Positions 38,052 through 46,942 are shown, counted from the stretch's first letter. The stretch: 64,000 bases of DNA from JASHPR01 sp963842355 (GCA_963842355.1 CAWJGC010000011.1:1-64000); one strand, 5' to 3'. Numbers and translations are program-made. The notes: generated by a model not told the origin, from the sequence alone.

Positions 38052-38489
38052 CGGTAACCTGCACGTTCACCGCCTCCGGTGATCCTCGTGCCGCTGCTGG
38101 AAAGACCCGGCCTGGTAGTCGGCCGACCGCGCAAACGTGGCGGCGCAGTTACCTGTCCAGGCACCGTATCTTACGGATTCGGCCACATTCTCCCTTGCGC
38201 GGCATCTCCCGCGCGTAACCGCACAGGACAGGCCGCTGGTCATCGGCCTGGATGCCCGCAGTGGGCCGATCCTTCCAGCCTGCAGACGCTCGCCGCGATC
38301 AGACGGCGCTTGGCCCATGTCCTGGTCGCGCTCATAGCGTGCTTCCGGCCGTCTCCGCGCAGCGCCGAGCCGCAGCGGGTCATCGACTCGCTGGAAGGCA
38401 GCGGTGCGGCACCTGACGCTGTCCCGCCTCACCGGGCCGTGTCGCGCCTGGTGGCCGAGATAGTCGACGCGGAGCCCGGTCCGCAGCTC
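38052..38489. other. Gene-poor interval
   Basis: About 440 bases with only overlapping noise frames on both strands. No repeat, RNA or terminator that I can support. Confidence 0.35.
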
Positions 38490-38605
38490 CTCACCGAGAG
38501 GGCAGCGCATGATCATCATCGGGGACGCCGCACAGGCCGTGTCCCCGTCCACCGGCCAGGGCGTCTCCCTGGCCGCCGAGGACGCCGTGGTCCTCGCCTG
38601 GAACC
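38490..38605 (+). pseudogene. FAD-dependent monooxygenase scrap
   Basis: RGQRMIIIGDAAQAVSPSTG followed by GVSLAAEDAVVLAWNL is the GD FAD-binding motif region of aromatic-ring hydroxylase-type monooxygenases. Only about 35 residues survive. Confidence 0.6.
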
Positions 38606-38687
38606 TGCCCGCTCGCCCATGCGGCGGAACCCGCCATGCTCGCAATCATGCCAGGACCAAGATCGACCAGCTACGCGGAACCTCAAG

Positions 38688-39092
38688 CTAGCGCCATTGG
38701 TCGGGCGGCAGTACGAGGTAGCTTGCCTGGCCACGTCCGAATGACCAGTCGCCGCGTTCGTTCTCGACCAGGGTGACCGCTAGGTCCTCGCTGCGCAGCC
38801 CGACGCGGTCGGCGAGCAACTCGGCCAAGCGCCGGTAGAAGGCGCTCTTGGCCTCCGCCGACCGGCCGGCTGACAGGGTGAGGCGGACCATCACGAAATG
38901 GTCGCTGCGCTCGATGTCGAGGTAGTGCCGATCGAAATTTAGCGTCGCCGCGGTGTGCTGGGTGACGACCTGGAAGCGGTCACGCGCGGGCACGTCGAGG
39001 TGCTCGACCATGGCCTCGTGTACCGAGTCGCAGATGGCACCTAGCTCGGTCGGCGTCCGCCCTTCGAGCACATCGATGTTGACCAGTGGCAT
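38688..39092 (-). CDS. Tautomerase-family protein
   Basis: 134 aa beginning MPLVNIDVLEGRT, with the catalytic Pro2 of the 4-oxalocrotonate-tautomerase superfamily, and LTLSAGRSAEAKSAFYRRLA, LVENERGDWSFGRGQASYL. Length about 130 fits the fused or longer MSAD-like members. Cytosolic enzyme of unknown substrate. It appears intact, 130 bp from the left end of the ISKra4 element. Confidence 0.85.
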   Translation of the reverse strand: MPLVNIDVLEGRTPTELGAICDSVHEAMVEHLDVPARDRFQVVTQHTAATLNFDRHYLDIERSDHFVMVRLTLSAGRSAEAKSAFYRRLAELLADRVGLRSEDLAVTLVENERGDWSFGRGQASYLVLPPDQWR

Positions 39093-39307
39093 GCAGGAAC
39101 TCCTCCGCAGGAATCAGGATCGCGACCGACGGCGGGCGCCGTCGTGCGGTCGGGTACCAGCAGGTGCCAACGGTCACCTGCTGACCAGGCTTCGCGCGCA
39201 CGTCGTCTCACTGTCTCGCAAGTGACTTGGGTGCGGCTTTTTTGGAGTGACTTGCCAGTGGTGGCGTGTTGCGGTGCGTCTGCGCGCTGGGGAGGCTTCC
39301 TCTCCCT

Positions 39308-40706
39308 ATGGTCCTGATGTGTGAAGTCGGGACCAGGGAAGGGAAGCCTCGGGTGGAAGGGTATGCGGTAAACGGCCTGGCGGTCAGCGGGGAGCCGGTG
39401 GCGGCGGGCCTGGGAGCGCTGGTGGGTGAGCTGGCCGGGCTGGTGGGCGGGCTGATCGCGGCTGGGCCGGGGATGTCGTTCGATGAGATCGAGCGGATGG
39501 TCAGTGTGCAGGGCCGGGAGCTGCTGCGGAAGGTGATCCAGTATGTGACGGATGTCGCGGCGGATCGCGAGCGGCGGCTGGCGGGGGTGGCCGATGCTGC
39601 GGGGGTGGCGCGGACGAGGGCCGAGCGGGGGCATGCTCGCACCGTGGTGTCGCAGTTCGGCGCGGTGACCATCCGGCGGATGGCCTACCGGGCGCCGGGG
39701 CTGGCGAACCTGCATCCCCGCGATGCGGTGCTGAACTTGCCAGGCGCGGCGGTATTCCTGGCAGCTGCAGCAGGCCGTGGTGGGCTATGTGCTGGCCGGT
39801 GCCTATGAGCAGGCCCAGCAGTTCCTGCTGGCCGCAACCGGGATCACGGTCGGCAAGCAGCAGCTGGAGCAGATCGTGGCCGAGGCCGCCGCCGACGCGG
39901 CGGCGTTCTGCCCGGCCCGCGATGAGCCCGGCGGCGGCCCGCCGGGGCTGCCGCTGGCGATCTCGGCCGACGGCAAGGGGGTGGCGATGCGCCCCGAGGC
40001 GCGCCGCCGCCGCACCAGGTCGCCCGCGCAGCGGGTCAAGACCTTCGCCAAGCGGCGGGGCACCGGGGAGAAAGACGGCCACAAGCGGATGGCCGAGACC
40101 GGGGTGGTCTTCGACGTCCAGGCCCCCGGCGGCCCCCCGCGGACCCCCGAGCAGATCATGGGCTGCGAGCCCGGCCCGGCCCCGCCCGGGCCGAAGGCCG
40201 CCGGGCGCTGGTACACCGTGGACATCACCGCCGGCCGCGCGCACACCATCAGCAAGATCTTCGACGAGGCCGGGCGCCGCGACCCCGCCCGCGTCCGCCC
40301 CTGGATCGCGCTGGCCGGCGGGGACCGGCACCAGATCAGCCTGATCCACCGCCAAGCCGCCGCCCGGGGCATCCCGGTCACCATCCTGATCGACTTCATC
40401 CACGTGCTGGAATACCTGTGGAAAGCCTCCTGGTGCTTCCACCCGCCCCGCGACCCGGCGATCGAGACCTGGGTCACCGCCCAGGCCCTGGACATCCTGC
40501 ACGGCCGGGTACCCGACGTCATCACCCGCATCGAGCGCCTCGCCGCCGCGCACCCGCCCCGGGCCGGCAGCGACCACGAGAAGATCATCGCCAGAACCCT
40601 GTCCTACCTCACCGCCAAGCAGCCCTACCTGGACTACCCCCGCGCCCTGGCCGAAGGCTGGCCCATCGCCACCGGCGTCATCGAGACGGCCCTCGCAAAC
40701 TGCTGA
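39308..40706 (+). pseudogene. ISKra4 transposase, 5' part (frameshifted, interrupted)
   Basis: The N-terminal segment (AAGPGMSFDEIERMVSVQGR, then SQFGAVTIRRMAYRAPG) runs to about 39745. A one-base shift then leads to the frame RRYSWQLQQAVVGYVLAGAY and the catalytic body: LAISADGKGVAMR, ALAGGDRHQISLIHRQAAA, ILIDFIHVLEYLWKA and EGWPIATGVIE. At GVIE the gene is cut by the nested element; the continuation is at 43482-43709. Two lesions make it inactive. Confidence 0.85.
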
Positions 40707-40731
40707 GGCAAGCAACAGCTCTTGCAGTTCC

Positions 40732-40962
40732 CTGCTTGTCACCCATCCGTTCCATCCTTTGCGCGGACAGAGACTGACTGTCTTGTATGACCGGCGGCTG
40801 GCCGGGATCGGGCACGTGTATATCTGCGACGCGGGCAGCCGGGGGACGCTGGCGCTTCCCCCCGGTTACACCGACCGCGGCGGCGAGCCTGGCTCGCTTG
40901 TGGCCGATGTGCGGGTCCTGGCCGAACTGGCCCGCGTGCTGCGCGCCGTGCAGGGTCGTTGA
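40732..40962 (+). CDS. DUF5372-like small protein
   Basis: About 75 aa: LVTHPFHPLRGQRLTVLYDR, RRLAGIGHVYICDAGSRGTL and ALPPGYTDRG follow the DUF5372 pattern (V..PFHPL.G, H..Y..D..G....LP..WT). Such proteins usually precede a serine recombinase in actinobacterial elements. There is no ATG or GTG at the conserved start (TTG at 40759 is the first formal start), so the 5' end is uncertain and may use an unusual start. Function unknown. Confidence 0.6.
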   Translation: MLVTHPFHPLRGQRLTVLYDRRLAGIGHVYICDAGSRGTLALPPGYTDRGGEPGSLVADVRVLAELARVLRAVQGR

Positions 40963-40985
40963 CATGGCCGGGCCGGGGCGGCACT

Positions 40986-41012
40986 CTCTTGTGTGATGAC
41001 AACACACAAGAG
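40986..41012. repeat. 10-bp inverted repeat enclosing the DUF6788 start codon
   Basis: CTCTTGTGTG, loop ATGACAA, CACACAAGAG: a perfect 10-bp stem. The ATG at 40996 lies in the loop and an upstream GTG in the stem. It could be an operator, a recombinase-binding site or a translation-controlling hairpin. Confidence 0.7.
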
Positions 41013-41358
41013 CGCCGTGTCAGGGGATCTGGCCGGGCTGAGCGTGCGCCGGCTGCGGGCCCGGCGGCGCCGCATCGCCGCCCAGATCCCCGACCTGGAA
41101 ACCGTCATCGCGGGTTCCCTGCAAAACCAGCGCCGCCGCTGCGGAAAGGAGGGCTGCCGGTGTGCCAGAGGAGAACTGCACGGCCCGTACCTGTATCTGT
41201 CGCTGCGGGCTGGCCGCCGCACCCAGATGATCTACGTTCCCGCCGAGCTCGCCGAGCAGGTGCGCCAGGCGGTGACAACGAGCGCCGGCGCCCAGGCAGC
41301 GCTGGCAGAGATCTCGGCGATCAACCTCGAGCTGCTGAGGCGCGGGCGCCTCAGCTGA
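40993..41358 (+). CDS. DUF6788-like small protein
   Basis: About 120 aa, start GTG 40993 or ATG 40996. Contains LRARRRRIAAQIPDLETVIA, a small zinc-knuckle-like CGKEGCRCARGELHGPYLYL and TQMIYVPAELAEQVRQAV. DUF6788 proteins are typically encoded just before recombinase genes. The CxxxxCxC-HGPY block and basic N-terminus suggest a nucleic-acid-binding accessory factor (inference). It lies 80 bp upstream of the recombinase. Confidence 0.7.
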   Translation: MMTTHKSAVSGDLAGLSVRRLRARRRRIAAQIPDLETVIAGSLQNQRRRCGKEGCRCARGELHGPYLYLSLRAGRRTQMIYVPAELAEQVRQAVTTSAGAQAALAEISAINLELLRRGRLS

Positions 41359-41440
41359 TGTGTGATGCCCGCGTGCAGCTGGGAGCTGGTCATGCCAGTG
41401 GCCAACATGCTGGCGGCCGCGGCGCGGGCCGGAGCGTGCG

Positions 41441-43471
41441 GTGAACGGCGAGCACAAAATCACCCAAAGCCACCGCAACCGCCTGGCGCTGGTCTACCTG
41501 CGCCAGTCAACGGCCGCCCAGGTCCGCGAGCACAGCGAGTCCACGATGCGCCAGTACGCGCTGGCCGACGCCGCCGCCGCCCTGGGCTGGGACCGCTCCC
41601 AGGTGCTGGTGCTCGACGGCGACCTGGGCCAGTCAGGGCGCAGCACCCAGGGGCGGCGCGACTTCAAGGAGGTGGTGAGCAAGGTCTGCCAGGGCCAGGC
41701 GGGGCTGGTGCTGGTGCTGGAGGCCTCCCGGCTGTCGCGCAACTCCGCGGACTTCCAGCGCCTGCTGGAGTTTTGCCAGGTGACCGACACGCTCATCACC
41801 GATGCCGACGGTGTCTACGACCTGCGGGACTTCAACGACCAGCTGCTGCTCGGGTTCAAGGGAACGATGTCCGCGGTGGAGCTGCACATCTTGGCCCAGC
41901 GCATGCAGGAGGCCAAGAAAGCCGCGGCACGCCGCGGAGAGCTCCGCCTGCCGGTACCGGTCGGCTTGGCCTACGACCTCGATGGCCAGGTCGTCATGGA
42001 CCCTGACCAGGAAGTGCAGGAAGCGGTCGGCGGTGTGTTCCGCGCCTTCGAAGAGACCGGGACATGCTGCGGCGTGGTCAAAGCTTTCCGGGACCGCCGC
42101 TTCCCCACCCACGGCCAAGACTGGACCAGCCCGGTGCGGTGGATGCGGCTGCGCCAAAGCCAGGCCCGGGCGATCTTGCGCAATCCGGCCTACGCCGGGG
42201 CCTACGTCTCGGGCCGCACGAAGACAGAACGCTGCATCGACGCCGGCGGCAACATCCGCACCCGCGCCATCGAGCTGCCCCCCGAGCGCTGGGAGGTCGT
42301 GATCCACGATCACCACCCCGGCTACATCAGCTGGGAAACCTTCTGCGCCAACCAGCGCCAGCTCGCCGCCAACCGGCCCCAGCGCGGGGCCCGGCCTGTC
42401 CGGGAAGGCAGCGCCCTGCTCCAGGGAATAGTGCTATGCGGGCACTGCGGCACGACCATGGGCGTGTCGTATTCCAGTTCGGGCGCAGCCCACTACCGGT
42501 GCCGCTCCCGGCTCGATGAAACCCACACCCCCAGCTGCCGCTCCGTCAGCGCCGCGCTGGCGGACCCGGTAGTCCAGGCCCGGCTGCTCGCGGCCGTCAC
42601 CCCACAGCAGATCGCGCTGGCGCTGGCCGCTGCTGATGAGCTTCACCAGCGTGAAGCCCGCGCCTTGCGGGCCTTCGAGCTGCGGGCCGAACGGGCCCGC
42701 TATGAGGCCTCCCGCGCCGAGCGTGCCTTCAACCTGTGCGAACCAGAAAACCGGCTCGTTGCCCGCAGCCTCGAACAGCGGTGGGAAGCCAAGCTCGCCG
42801 CCGTGGCCGAGGCCGAAGCCGCCCTGGAAGCGCAAAAGGCCCAGCGGCCGCCGCTGCCAGACCCAGCTGACCTGCAGACCCTCGCCGCAGACCTGCGGCA
42901 GCTATGGGACAAGCCAACCACCTCCCCGCGCGACCGCAAGCGCGTGCTGAGGACCCTCATCGCCGATGTCACACTGCGCTCGGACCCTTCTGGCGACCAA
43001 GTCCGCGTCGGCATCCGCTGGCGCTCCGGCGCGCACGAACAGCACACCGCCACACGGACACGAATGCGCACCGAGCCAGCCGCGATCGACCTCATCAAGT
43101 GCCGCAAGCTGGAAGACGTGCGTGACACCGACATCGCCGCTGAACTGCGTGTCCTCGGGCTACAGACCGCGCGGGGCCACGAGTTCCGGACACGCGATGT
43201 GCGTAACGTCCGGCACTCCCTCGGCCTGGCGCGCCCCTCGCCGCTCGAAACCGGCGAGCTGACCGTCAGCCAGGTCGCCGCCCGCCTCGGCGTCAAACCA
43301 GGCACCGTCTACTACTGGCTGAAAACCGGCCTGCTGGATCACCGCAAAGCGGGCACCGGCGCAGTCTGCATCCCCTTCTCCGCCGAGACCGAGGCCAAGC
43401 TCCGAACCCGGCGTGTCAGATCCCGCAACCCCAAACGAACTGAAAAGACCGCACTTGGAGGTGCAGTATGA
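41441..43471 (+). CDS. Large serine recombinase
   Basis: 676 aa from GTG 41441. Resolvase catalytic domain with nucleophile Ser23 (LVYLRQSTAAQVREHSES) and SRLSRN, then a recombinase domain (SQARAILRNPAYAGAYVSGR). A zinc ribbon (LCGHCGTTMG with downstream cysteines) follows, a Glu/Ala/Arg coiled coil (about 400-470), and a C-terminal HTH (LTVSQVAARLGVKPGTVYYW). The layout is that of phage integrase-like large serine recombinases plus an additional HTH. It catalyses integration and excision through a 2-bp core; the flanking TCGA is the candidate. Frame intact. Confidence 0.92.
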   Translation: MNGEHKITQSHRNRLALVYLRQSTAAQVREHSESTMRQYALADAAAALGWDRSQVLVLDGDLGQSGRSTQGRRDFKEVVSKVCQGQAGLVLVLEASRLSRNSADFQRLLEFCQVTDTLITDADGVYDLRDFNDQLLLGFKGTMSAVELHILAQRMQEAKKAAARRGELRLPVPVGLAYDLDGQVVMDPDQEVQEAVGGVFRAFEETGTCCGVVKAFRDRRFPTHGQDWTSPVRWMRLRQSQARAILRNPAYAGAYVSGRTKTERCIDAGGNIRTRAIELPPERWEVVIHDHHPGYISWETFCANQRQLAANRPQRGARPVREGSALLQGIVLCGHCGTTMGVSYSSSGAAHYRCRSRLDETHTPSCRSVSAALADPVVQARLLAAVTPQQIALALAAADELHQREARALRAFELRAERARYEASRAERAFNLCEPENRLVARSLEQRWEAKLAAVAEAEAALEAQKAQRPPLPDPADLQTLAADLRQLWDKPTTSPRDRKRVLRTLIADVTLRSDPSGDQVRVGIRWRSGAHEQHTATRTRMRTEPAAIDLIKCRKLEDVRDTDIAAELRVLGLQTARGHEFRTRDVRNVRHSLGLARPSPLETGELTVSQVAARLGVKPGTVYYWLKTGLLDHRKAGTGAVCIPFSAETEAKLRTRRVRSRNPKRTEKTALGGAV

Positions 43472-43481
43472 AGACCCCGTC

Positions 43482-43709
43482 GAAGGAGCCTGCCGCCACC
43501 TCGTCCACGACCGCATGGGCATCACCAGAGCCCGCTGGGGCCTGGCCGGCGCCCAGGCGATCTTGTGGCTGCGCGCCATCCGCGCCAACGGCGACCTGGA
43601 CGCCTACTGGGACTACCACATCGCCCAGGAACACCAGCGCAACCACCTCAGCCGATACCAAGACGGCAACCCCACCCCCCGCCAAGACCACCTCGGGCTC
43701 GCCGCATAA
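43482..43709 (+). pseudogene. ISKra4 transposase, 3' part
   Basis: EGACRHLVHDRMGITRARWG, LAGAQAILWLRAIRANGDLD and AYWDYHIAQEHQRNHLSRY: the conserved C-terminus of the ISKra4 transposase, separated from its 5' part by the nested element. The stop lies 4 bp before the right terminal repeat. Confidence 0.88.
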
Positions 43710-43743
43710 CGCTCACTCGAAAAAAGCCGCACCCAAGTCCTGG

Positions 43744-45718
43744 GTTCGACATAATTCGGCGGGCCTAGAGGCCGGATACCGGGGGTGACCTGGGAAGCGC
43801 GTCGTGGCACGCCGGAGGGGCGTGTCTCTAGGGGTTTGAAGATCGTTTCGGGGGTCGGGCGGGCTCGAGCTCGACGATCTGCTTCGGCGGGGTGATGGCG
43901 AGCTTGGCGAGCAGGTCGCGCTGCGGCTTGGTCAGCTCGGTGCGCTGCCGGAAGGTGCCGGCCGGGCCAGCGAATGTGCCCACGTGCAGGCGGTCCAGGT
44001 GGCGGCGGATGTTGCTCCACGTGTCGCCGGCGGTGGTCTCGATGATCCGTATCAGCAGCAGCGCCAGCCAGCACAAGATGACGTGGGCGCGGATGCGTTC
44101 TTCGAGCCTGTGGTAGACCGGCCGCAGGTCGATGATCTGTTTCATGTCCCGCCAGCCGCGTTCGACTTCCAGCAGCTGCTTATAGCCGAGCGCGATGTCC
44201 TCGGCGGGCAGGTGCGGGTCACTGCAGCGCAGCAGGTACTTGCCGTCGAGGTTCTCCTCGGCCTTGATCTTCGCTTTGTCGGTGCGCAGCAGCCCGCCCG
44301 GGGTGACGCGCAGGTACCGGTTCAGCCCGGGCTTGACGGAGATCTTCCCGCGTAGTTCCCCGCGTTTCATGGCGGGCAGCGCATCGGAGCCGTCGATCAG
44401 TTCTTCCAGCTGCGCGGCCATCTGGGCGCGCATATGGGCATCGCGGCTGGCAGCTTCGGGGTTGAAGCAGATCACGAACCGTTCATGGTCGCTGATCCGC
44501 ACCTCCTTGACCCGCATGTTCCCGGCGATATCGGTGTAGCGGCCCTGGCGGGACAGCGCGGCCTTGACCTCCGCCGATCCGGAGCGCAATTTCTCCCCGA
44601 TGATGTAATGGTGATCACCCGATCGCAGGTACCGGCGGTTCTCCGCTGAGGAGAACCCGCGGTCGGTCACCCACACGATCCTGGATAGGGTCCAGTCCCG
44701 CATCTCGTCCTTGACCTGCCGGATCACCACCTGGTCGCTGGCGTTGCCGGGCCAGCACCAGCACCGCACCGGGATCCCGTCGCGGGTAACGGCCATCCCG
44801 ACCACGATCTGCGGCAGGTCATCCCGGGAGTCCTTGGACTTGCCGTGGGTGCGGAACCCGGCCGCCTTCCCCGGATCCACGTCGTCGCCGGAGGCTTTCT
44901 CCCCGCGCCAGTTCCGTGCCACTTCCTCGTCGGCTTCCTCCAGCTCGAAGTACGTGGAGGTGGTATCGAAGAACAACAGGTCGACCTCGAGATTCAGCAA
45001 GGTGGCCACCTTGCCGAACACCCCGGCCTCCAGGTGCTCGCGCGCATCGTGCAGCCAGTCCATCGCCCGGTAGCAGGCCTGCTCTCCGATCCCGGGCAGA
45101 TTCTCGATATGCACGTCGTGGGTTATCCAGTCGGAGGCGGCCAGTTTCGAAGACGGCGCCAGCGCCCGGCTGGCGACCAGGCCGAACAGCACCCGCTCGG
45201 TGGCGGCCACATCGCGGGGCCGGCCCCGCCGGGGCGTGCCGCCCAGGCCGGTGATGACCTTATCGATGCCCAGCCGCCGCCACAGCGCATCGAGCACGAA
45301 CACGCCGCCGAACGGCCGGGACTCCAGGAACACCAGGTCAGAACCTGCGGTGGCGGCGAGCACGTCGGCCGGGTCCAGCAGTTTGGATAGAGACGCGACC
45401 AGCCGCTTGATCGCGGCCCGGTCCAGGGCGTCCTCGCGGCCGAAACTGAACAGCACCCTGGGCACCGACCGGCCTGCGGCCGGGTCCCACTCATTGTGGG
45501 CCAGGTGCAGGTAGCGGACCGGGGTGCCGTCCTTGTTCGTCCGGCTGGTCGTCTTCACATACATCGTCTCTAGACGATACCGGGCAAGCTCGGGCTCTTC
45601 CAGCTAACACGCCCAAAGGCGTGTCTCTAGGCGATTTGGCGTCTGCGAGCCGACGGCGGCACGCTGACCTGCGCCTTCATCTCATCGGACCCTCTAGCCA
45701 GCCCGAATTATGTCGAAC
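43744..45718 (-). mobile_element. IS1634-family insertion sequence
   Basis: The left end GTTCGACATAATTCGG (from 43744) and the right end, inverted (to 45718), match over the first 16 bases and then imperfectly to about 27. A 14-bp direct repeat GGCGTGTCTCTAGG lies near both ends (43819 and 45618). The transposase fills the interior on the minus strand. It begins 4 bp after the ISKra4 right end. Confidence 0.82.
43828..45564 (-). CDS. IS1634-family transposase
   Basis: 578 aa. IS1634/ISL3-like DDE transposase: MYVKTTSRTNKDGTPVRYLH start, first acidic region LLFFDTTSTYFELEEADEE, second VWVTDRGFSSAENRRYL, and the C-terminal block LEVERGWRDMKQIIDLRPVY with HRLEERIRAHVILCWLALLL. The frame is uninterrupted and the terminal repeats are recognisable, so this element may be active. 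Confidence 0.9.
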   Translation of the reverse strand: MYVKTTSRTNKDGTPVRYLHLAHNEWDPAAGRSVPRVLFSFGREDALDRAAIKRLVASLSKLLDPADVLAATAGSDLVFLESRPFGGVFVLDALWRRLGIDKVITGLGGTPRRGRPRDVAATERVLFGLVASRALAPSSKLAASDWITHDVHIENLPGIGEQACYRAMDWLHDAREHLEAGVFGKVATLLNLEVDLLFFDTTSTYFELEEADEEVARNWRGEKASGDDVDPGKAAGFRTHGKSKDSRDDLPQIVVGMAVTRDGIPVRCWCWPGNASDQVVIRQVKDEMRDWTLSRIVWVTDRGFSSAENRRYLRSGDHHYIIGEKLRSGSAEVKAALSRQGRYTDIAGNMRVKEVRISDHERFVICFNPEAASRDAHMRAQMAAQLEELIDGSDALPAMKRGELRGKISVKPGLNRYLRVTPGGLLRTDKAKIKAEENLDGKYLLRCSDPHLPAEDIALGYKQLLEVERGWRDMKQIIDLRPVYHRLEERIRAHVILCWLALLLIRIIETTAGDTWSNIRRHLDRLHVGTFAGPAGTFRQRTELTKPQRDLLAKLAITPPKQIVELEPARPPKRSSNP

Positions 45719-45781
45719 GCAGGCAAGTGACTTTGACTCTGTTAGCCGAGTCACCCGGCCCGAGAAGACAAGGAGTAACCG

Positions 45782-45890
45782 ATGGATGGCAGGCCGTCAA
45801 TCGCGTGGATCGAGGTGACCATCGACTGCGTGAACGTCGAGGTGGTCGCGACGTTCTGGCAACAGCTCCTGCACGAGCGGCCGTGCCCAG
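45782..45890 (+). pseudogene. VOC-family protein, N-terminal fragment
   Basis: An AGGAG ribosome-binding site and ATG 45782 lead into SIAWIEVTIDCVNVEVVATF and WQQLLH, the first beta-alpha unit of a glyoxalase/VOC protein. Similarity ends after about 35 residues. First of four fragments in tandem. Confidence 0.6.
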
Positions 45891-45912
45891 GCGGTAAATG
45901 CGCCCCACTTAA

Positions 45913-46300
45913 GGCACCAACAGGCCGAAACGGATCGTGCGTGCCGTGGCTAGGGAGGTCCAGCAGCTTGGATGCGCGCTCCTGGAAATGCCGCTGGCGG
46001 GAGTGCTGCGCGGGCTGGCTGAAGGGCGGGCAGCTTATGGCATCGAGTGCCAGGTACTTCTTGACCACTCCAGGCGGCGCCAGGTGGACCGCGCCTGGCG
46101 CACCCGGGAGCTGGCCACCCGATACGCCGCGGACGGGGTGGCCGGGATAGGGCTGTCGGGAGATGAGTCCTTCCCCCTCAGGCTGTTCATTGGGATTTTC
46201 GAGGTGGCCCCGCACGCGGGCCTGCACCCTGGTGCACCACGCGGGCGAGCTGAGCGGTTCGCGCAGCATCCGGGAGGCGATCACGATCGGCCACCGGGTA
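45913..46300 (+). pseudogene. Adenosine deaminase-like fragment, frameshifted
   Basis: GLAEGRAAYGIECQVLLDHS, then DGVAGIGLSGDES and, after a shift near 46220, TLVHHAGELSGSRSIREAIT with IGHRVRLG. These are the GDE and HAGE metal/substrate motifs of the adenosine/adenine deaminase family. Both ends are missing. Confidence 0.65.
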
Positions 46301-46308
46301 CGGCTGGG

Positions 46309-46388
46309 GCGGCATCGTGGTGCAGCTCCTGGCGTTCCGCCGGCCGGACCTGGCGGCAGCACTGGTCCTGGTCGACCCGGCGCATGCA
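46309..46388 (+). pseudogene. Alpha/beta-hydrolase scrap
   Basis: GGIVVQLLAFRRPDLAAALV followed by LVDPA is the stretch after the nucleophile elbow in alpha/beta hydrolases. About 27 residues, joined directly to the next fragment. Confidence 0.5.
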
Positions 46389-46458
46389 CGTCGGCGCCGC
46401 GCTCAACGTGGGCCTCACCCCGGCGCAGATCACCGAGACGCTGCTGCGCCAGAGCGGG
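46380..46458 (+). pseudogene. Carboxymuconolactone decarboxylase-like scrap
   Basis: MHVGAALNVGLTPAQITETL matches the C-terminal helix region of CMD/alkylhydroperoxidase proteins. About 26 residues. Confidence 0.5.
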
Positions 46459-46578
46459 AGCCAAAGGGGGAGCCATTCTCCGCAGTCCTGGGGGCATCCC
46501 CAGGCACCGTGAGGCAGTGTTCGGCCAGGTGAAGTGCTCTCCGGGGCATTCAGGGGCATGCCGAGGCAGTCGGCGGAT

Positions 46579-46624
46579 CTCCCTGACACGGAAGAGGCCA
46601 CAAGTTCAAATCTTGTACCGCCCA
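46579..46624 (+). other. 3' half of a tRNA-Val(GAC): probable attachment site
   Basis: The sequence contains an anticodon loop CTGACAC (anticodon GAC) with the 3' stem GGAAG, then a perfect T-arm ACAAG-TTCAAAT-CTTGT and the acceptor strand ACCGCCCA. The D-arm, the 5' acceptor strand and CCA are missing. Such a half-tRNA is what an integrative element leaves at its distal att site. The interval 46625-46942 holds no gene before the MFS start. Confidence 0.7.
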
Positions 46625-46942
46625 CGCGAAACAGCAGGTCAGAGGCCGTCTCTGCCCCCCGGCAGGGACGGCCGAGATCTGTAGTGAGGGCCATCCAAGA
46701 TCGTCAGGGCTAGCATCAGCGCGCGGCTCGGCGCGGCCGGGGCGAAGACTCGATCTACTTGTGGGAAGCGCGCTGCCTAGGCGCCTCATCCAGTACAGCC
46801 CCCGAACGCGCCGTCTCCCAGTGCAATACTTACTGACGTTTCCAGCAGGAATCCGGTCAGGACGGCGGGAAGTCGTCGAGGACCACCGGGGCTTTCGGAG
46901 ACGACCCGTTCCGGGCATGAGCGCGCAGCACCAAGGGGGAAC

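Larger units (their letters stand above)
40685..43483 (+). mobile_element. Large-serine-recombinase mobile element (2.8 kb) inserted in ISKra4
   Basis: The boundaries are set by the host gene: left ...GTCATCGA and right TCGAAGGAGCC. Joining at the shared TCGA (40681-40684 and 43480-43483) restores GVIEGACRHLVHDRM, the canonical ISKra4 sequence, in frame. The element carries three same-strand genes: a DUF5372-like protein, a DUF6788-like protein and a large serine recombinase. No other cargo. This is a minimal recombinase-driven element, with insertion specificity apparently for a conserved transposase codon block. Confidence 0.8.
39224..43739 (+). mobile_element. ISKra4-family IS, interrupted by a nested element
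   Basis: Terminal inverted repeats: the left end (39224-39250) begins GACTTGGGTGCGG and ends TTTTTTGGAGTGA; the right end (43713-43739) is its inverse, TCACTCGAAAAAAG...CACCCAAGTC, with 26 of 27 positions matching. Between them is an ISKra4-type transposase cut in two by a 2.8-kb serine-recombinase element (about 40685-43483). No target duplication is seen directly outside these repeats. Confidence 0.8.
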
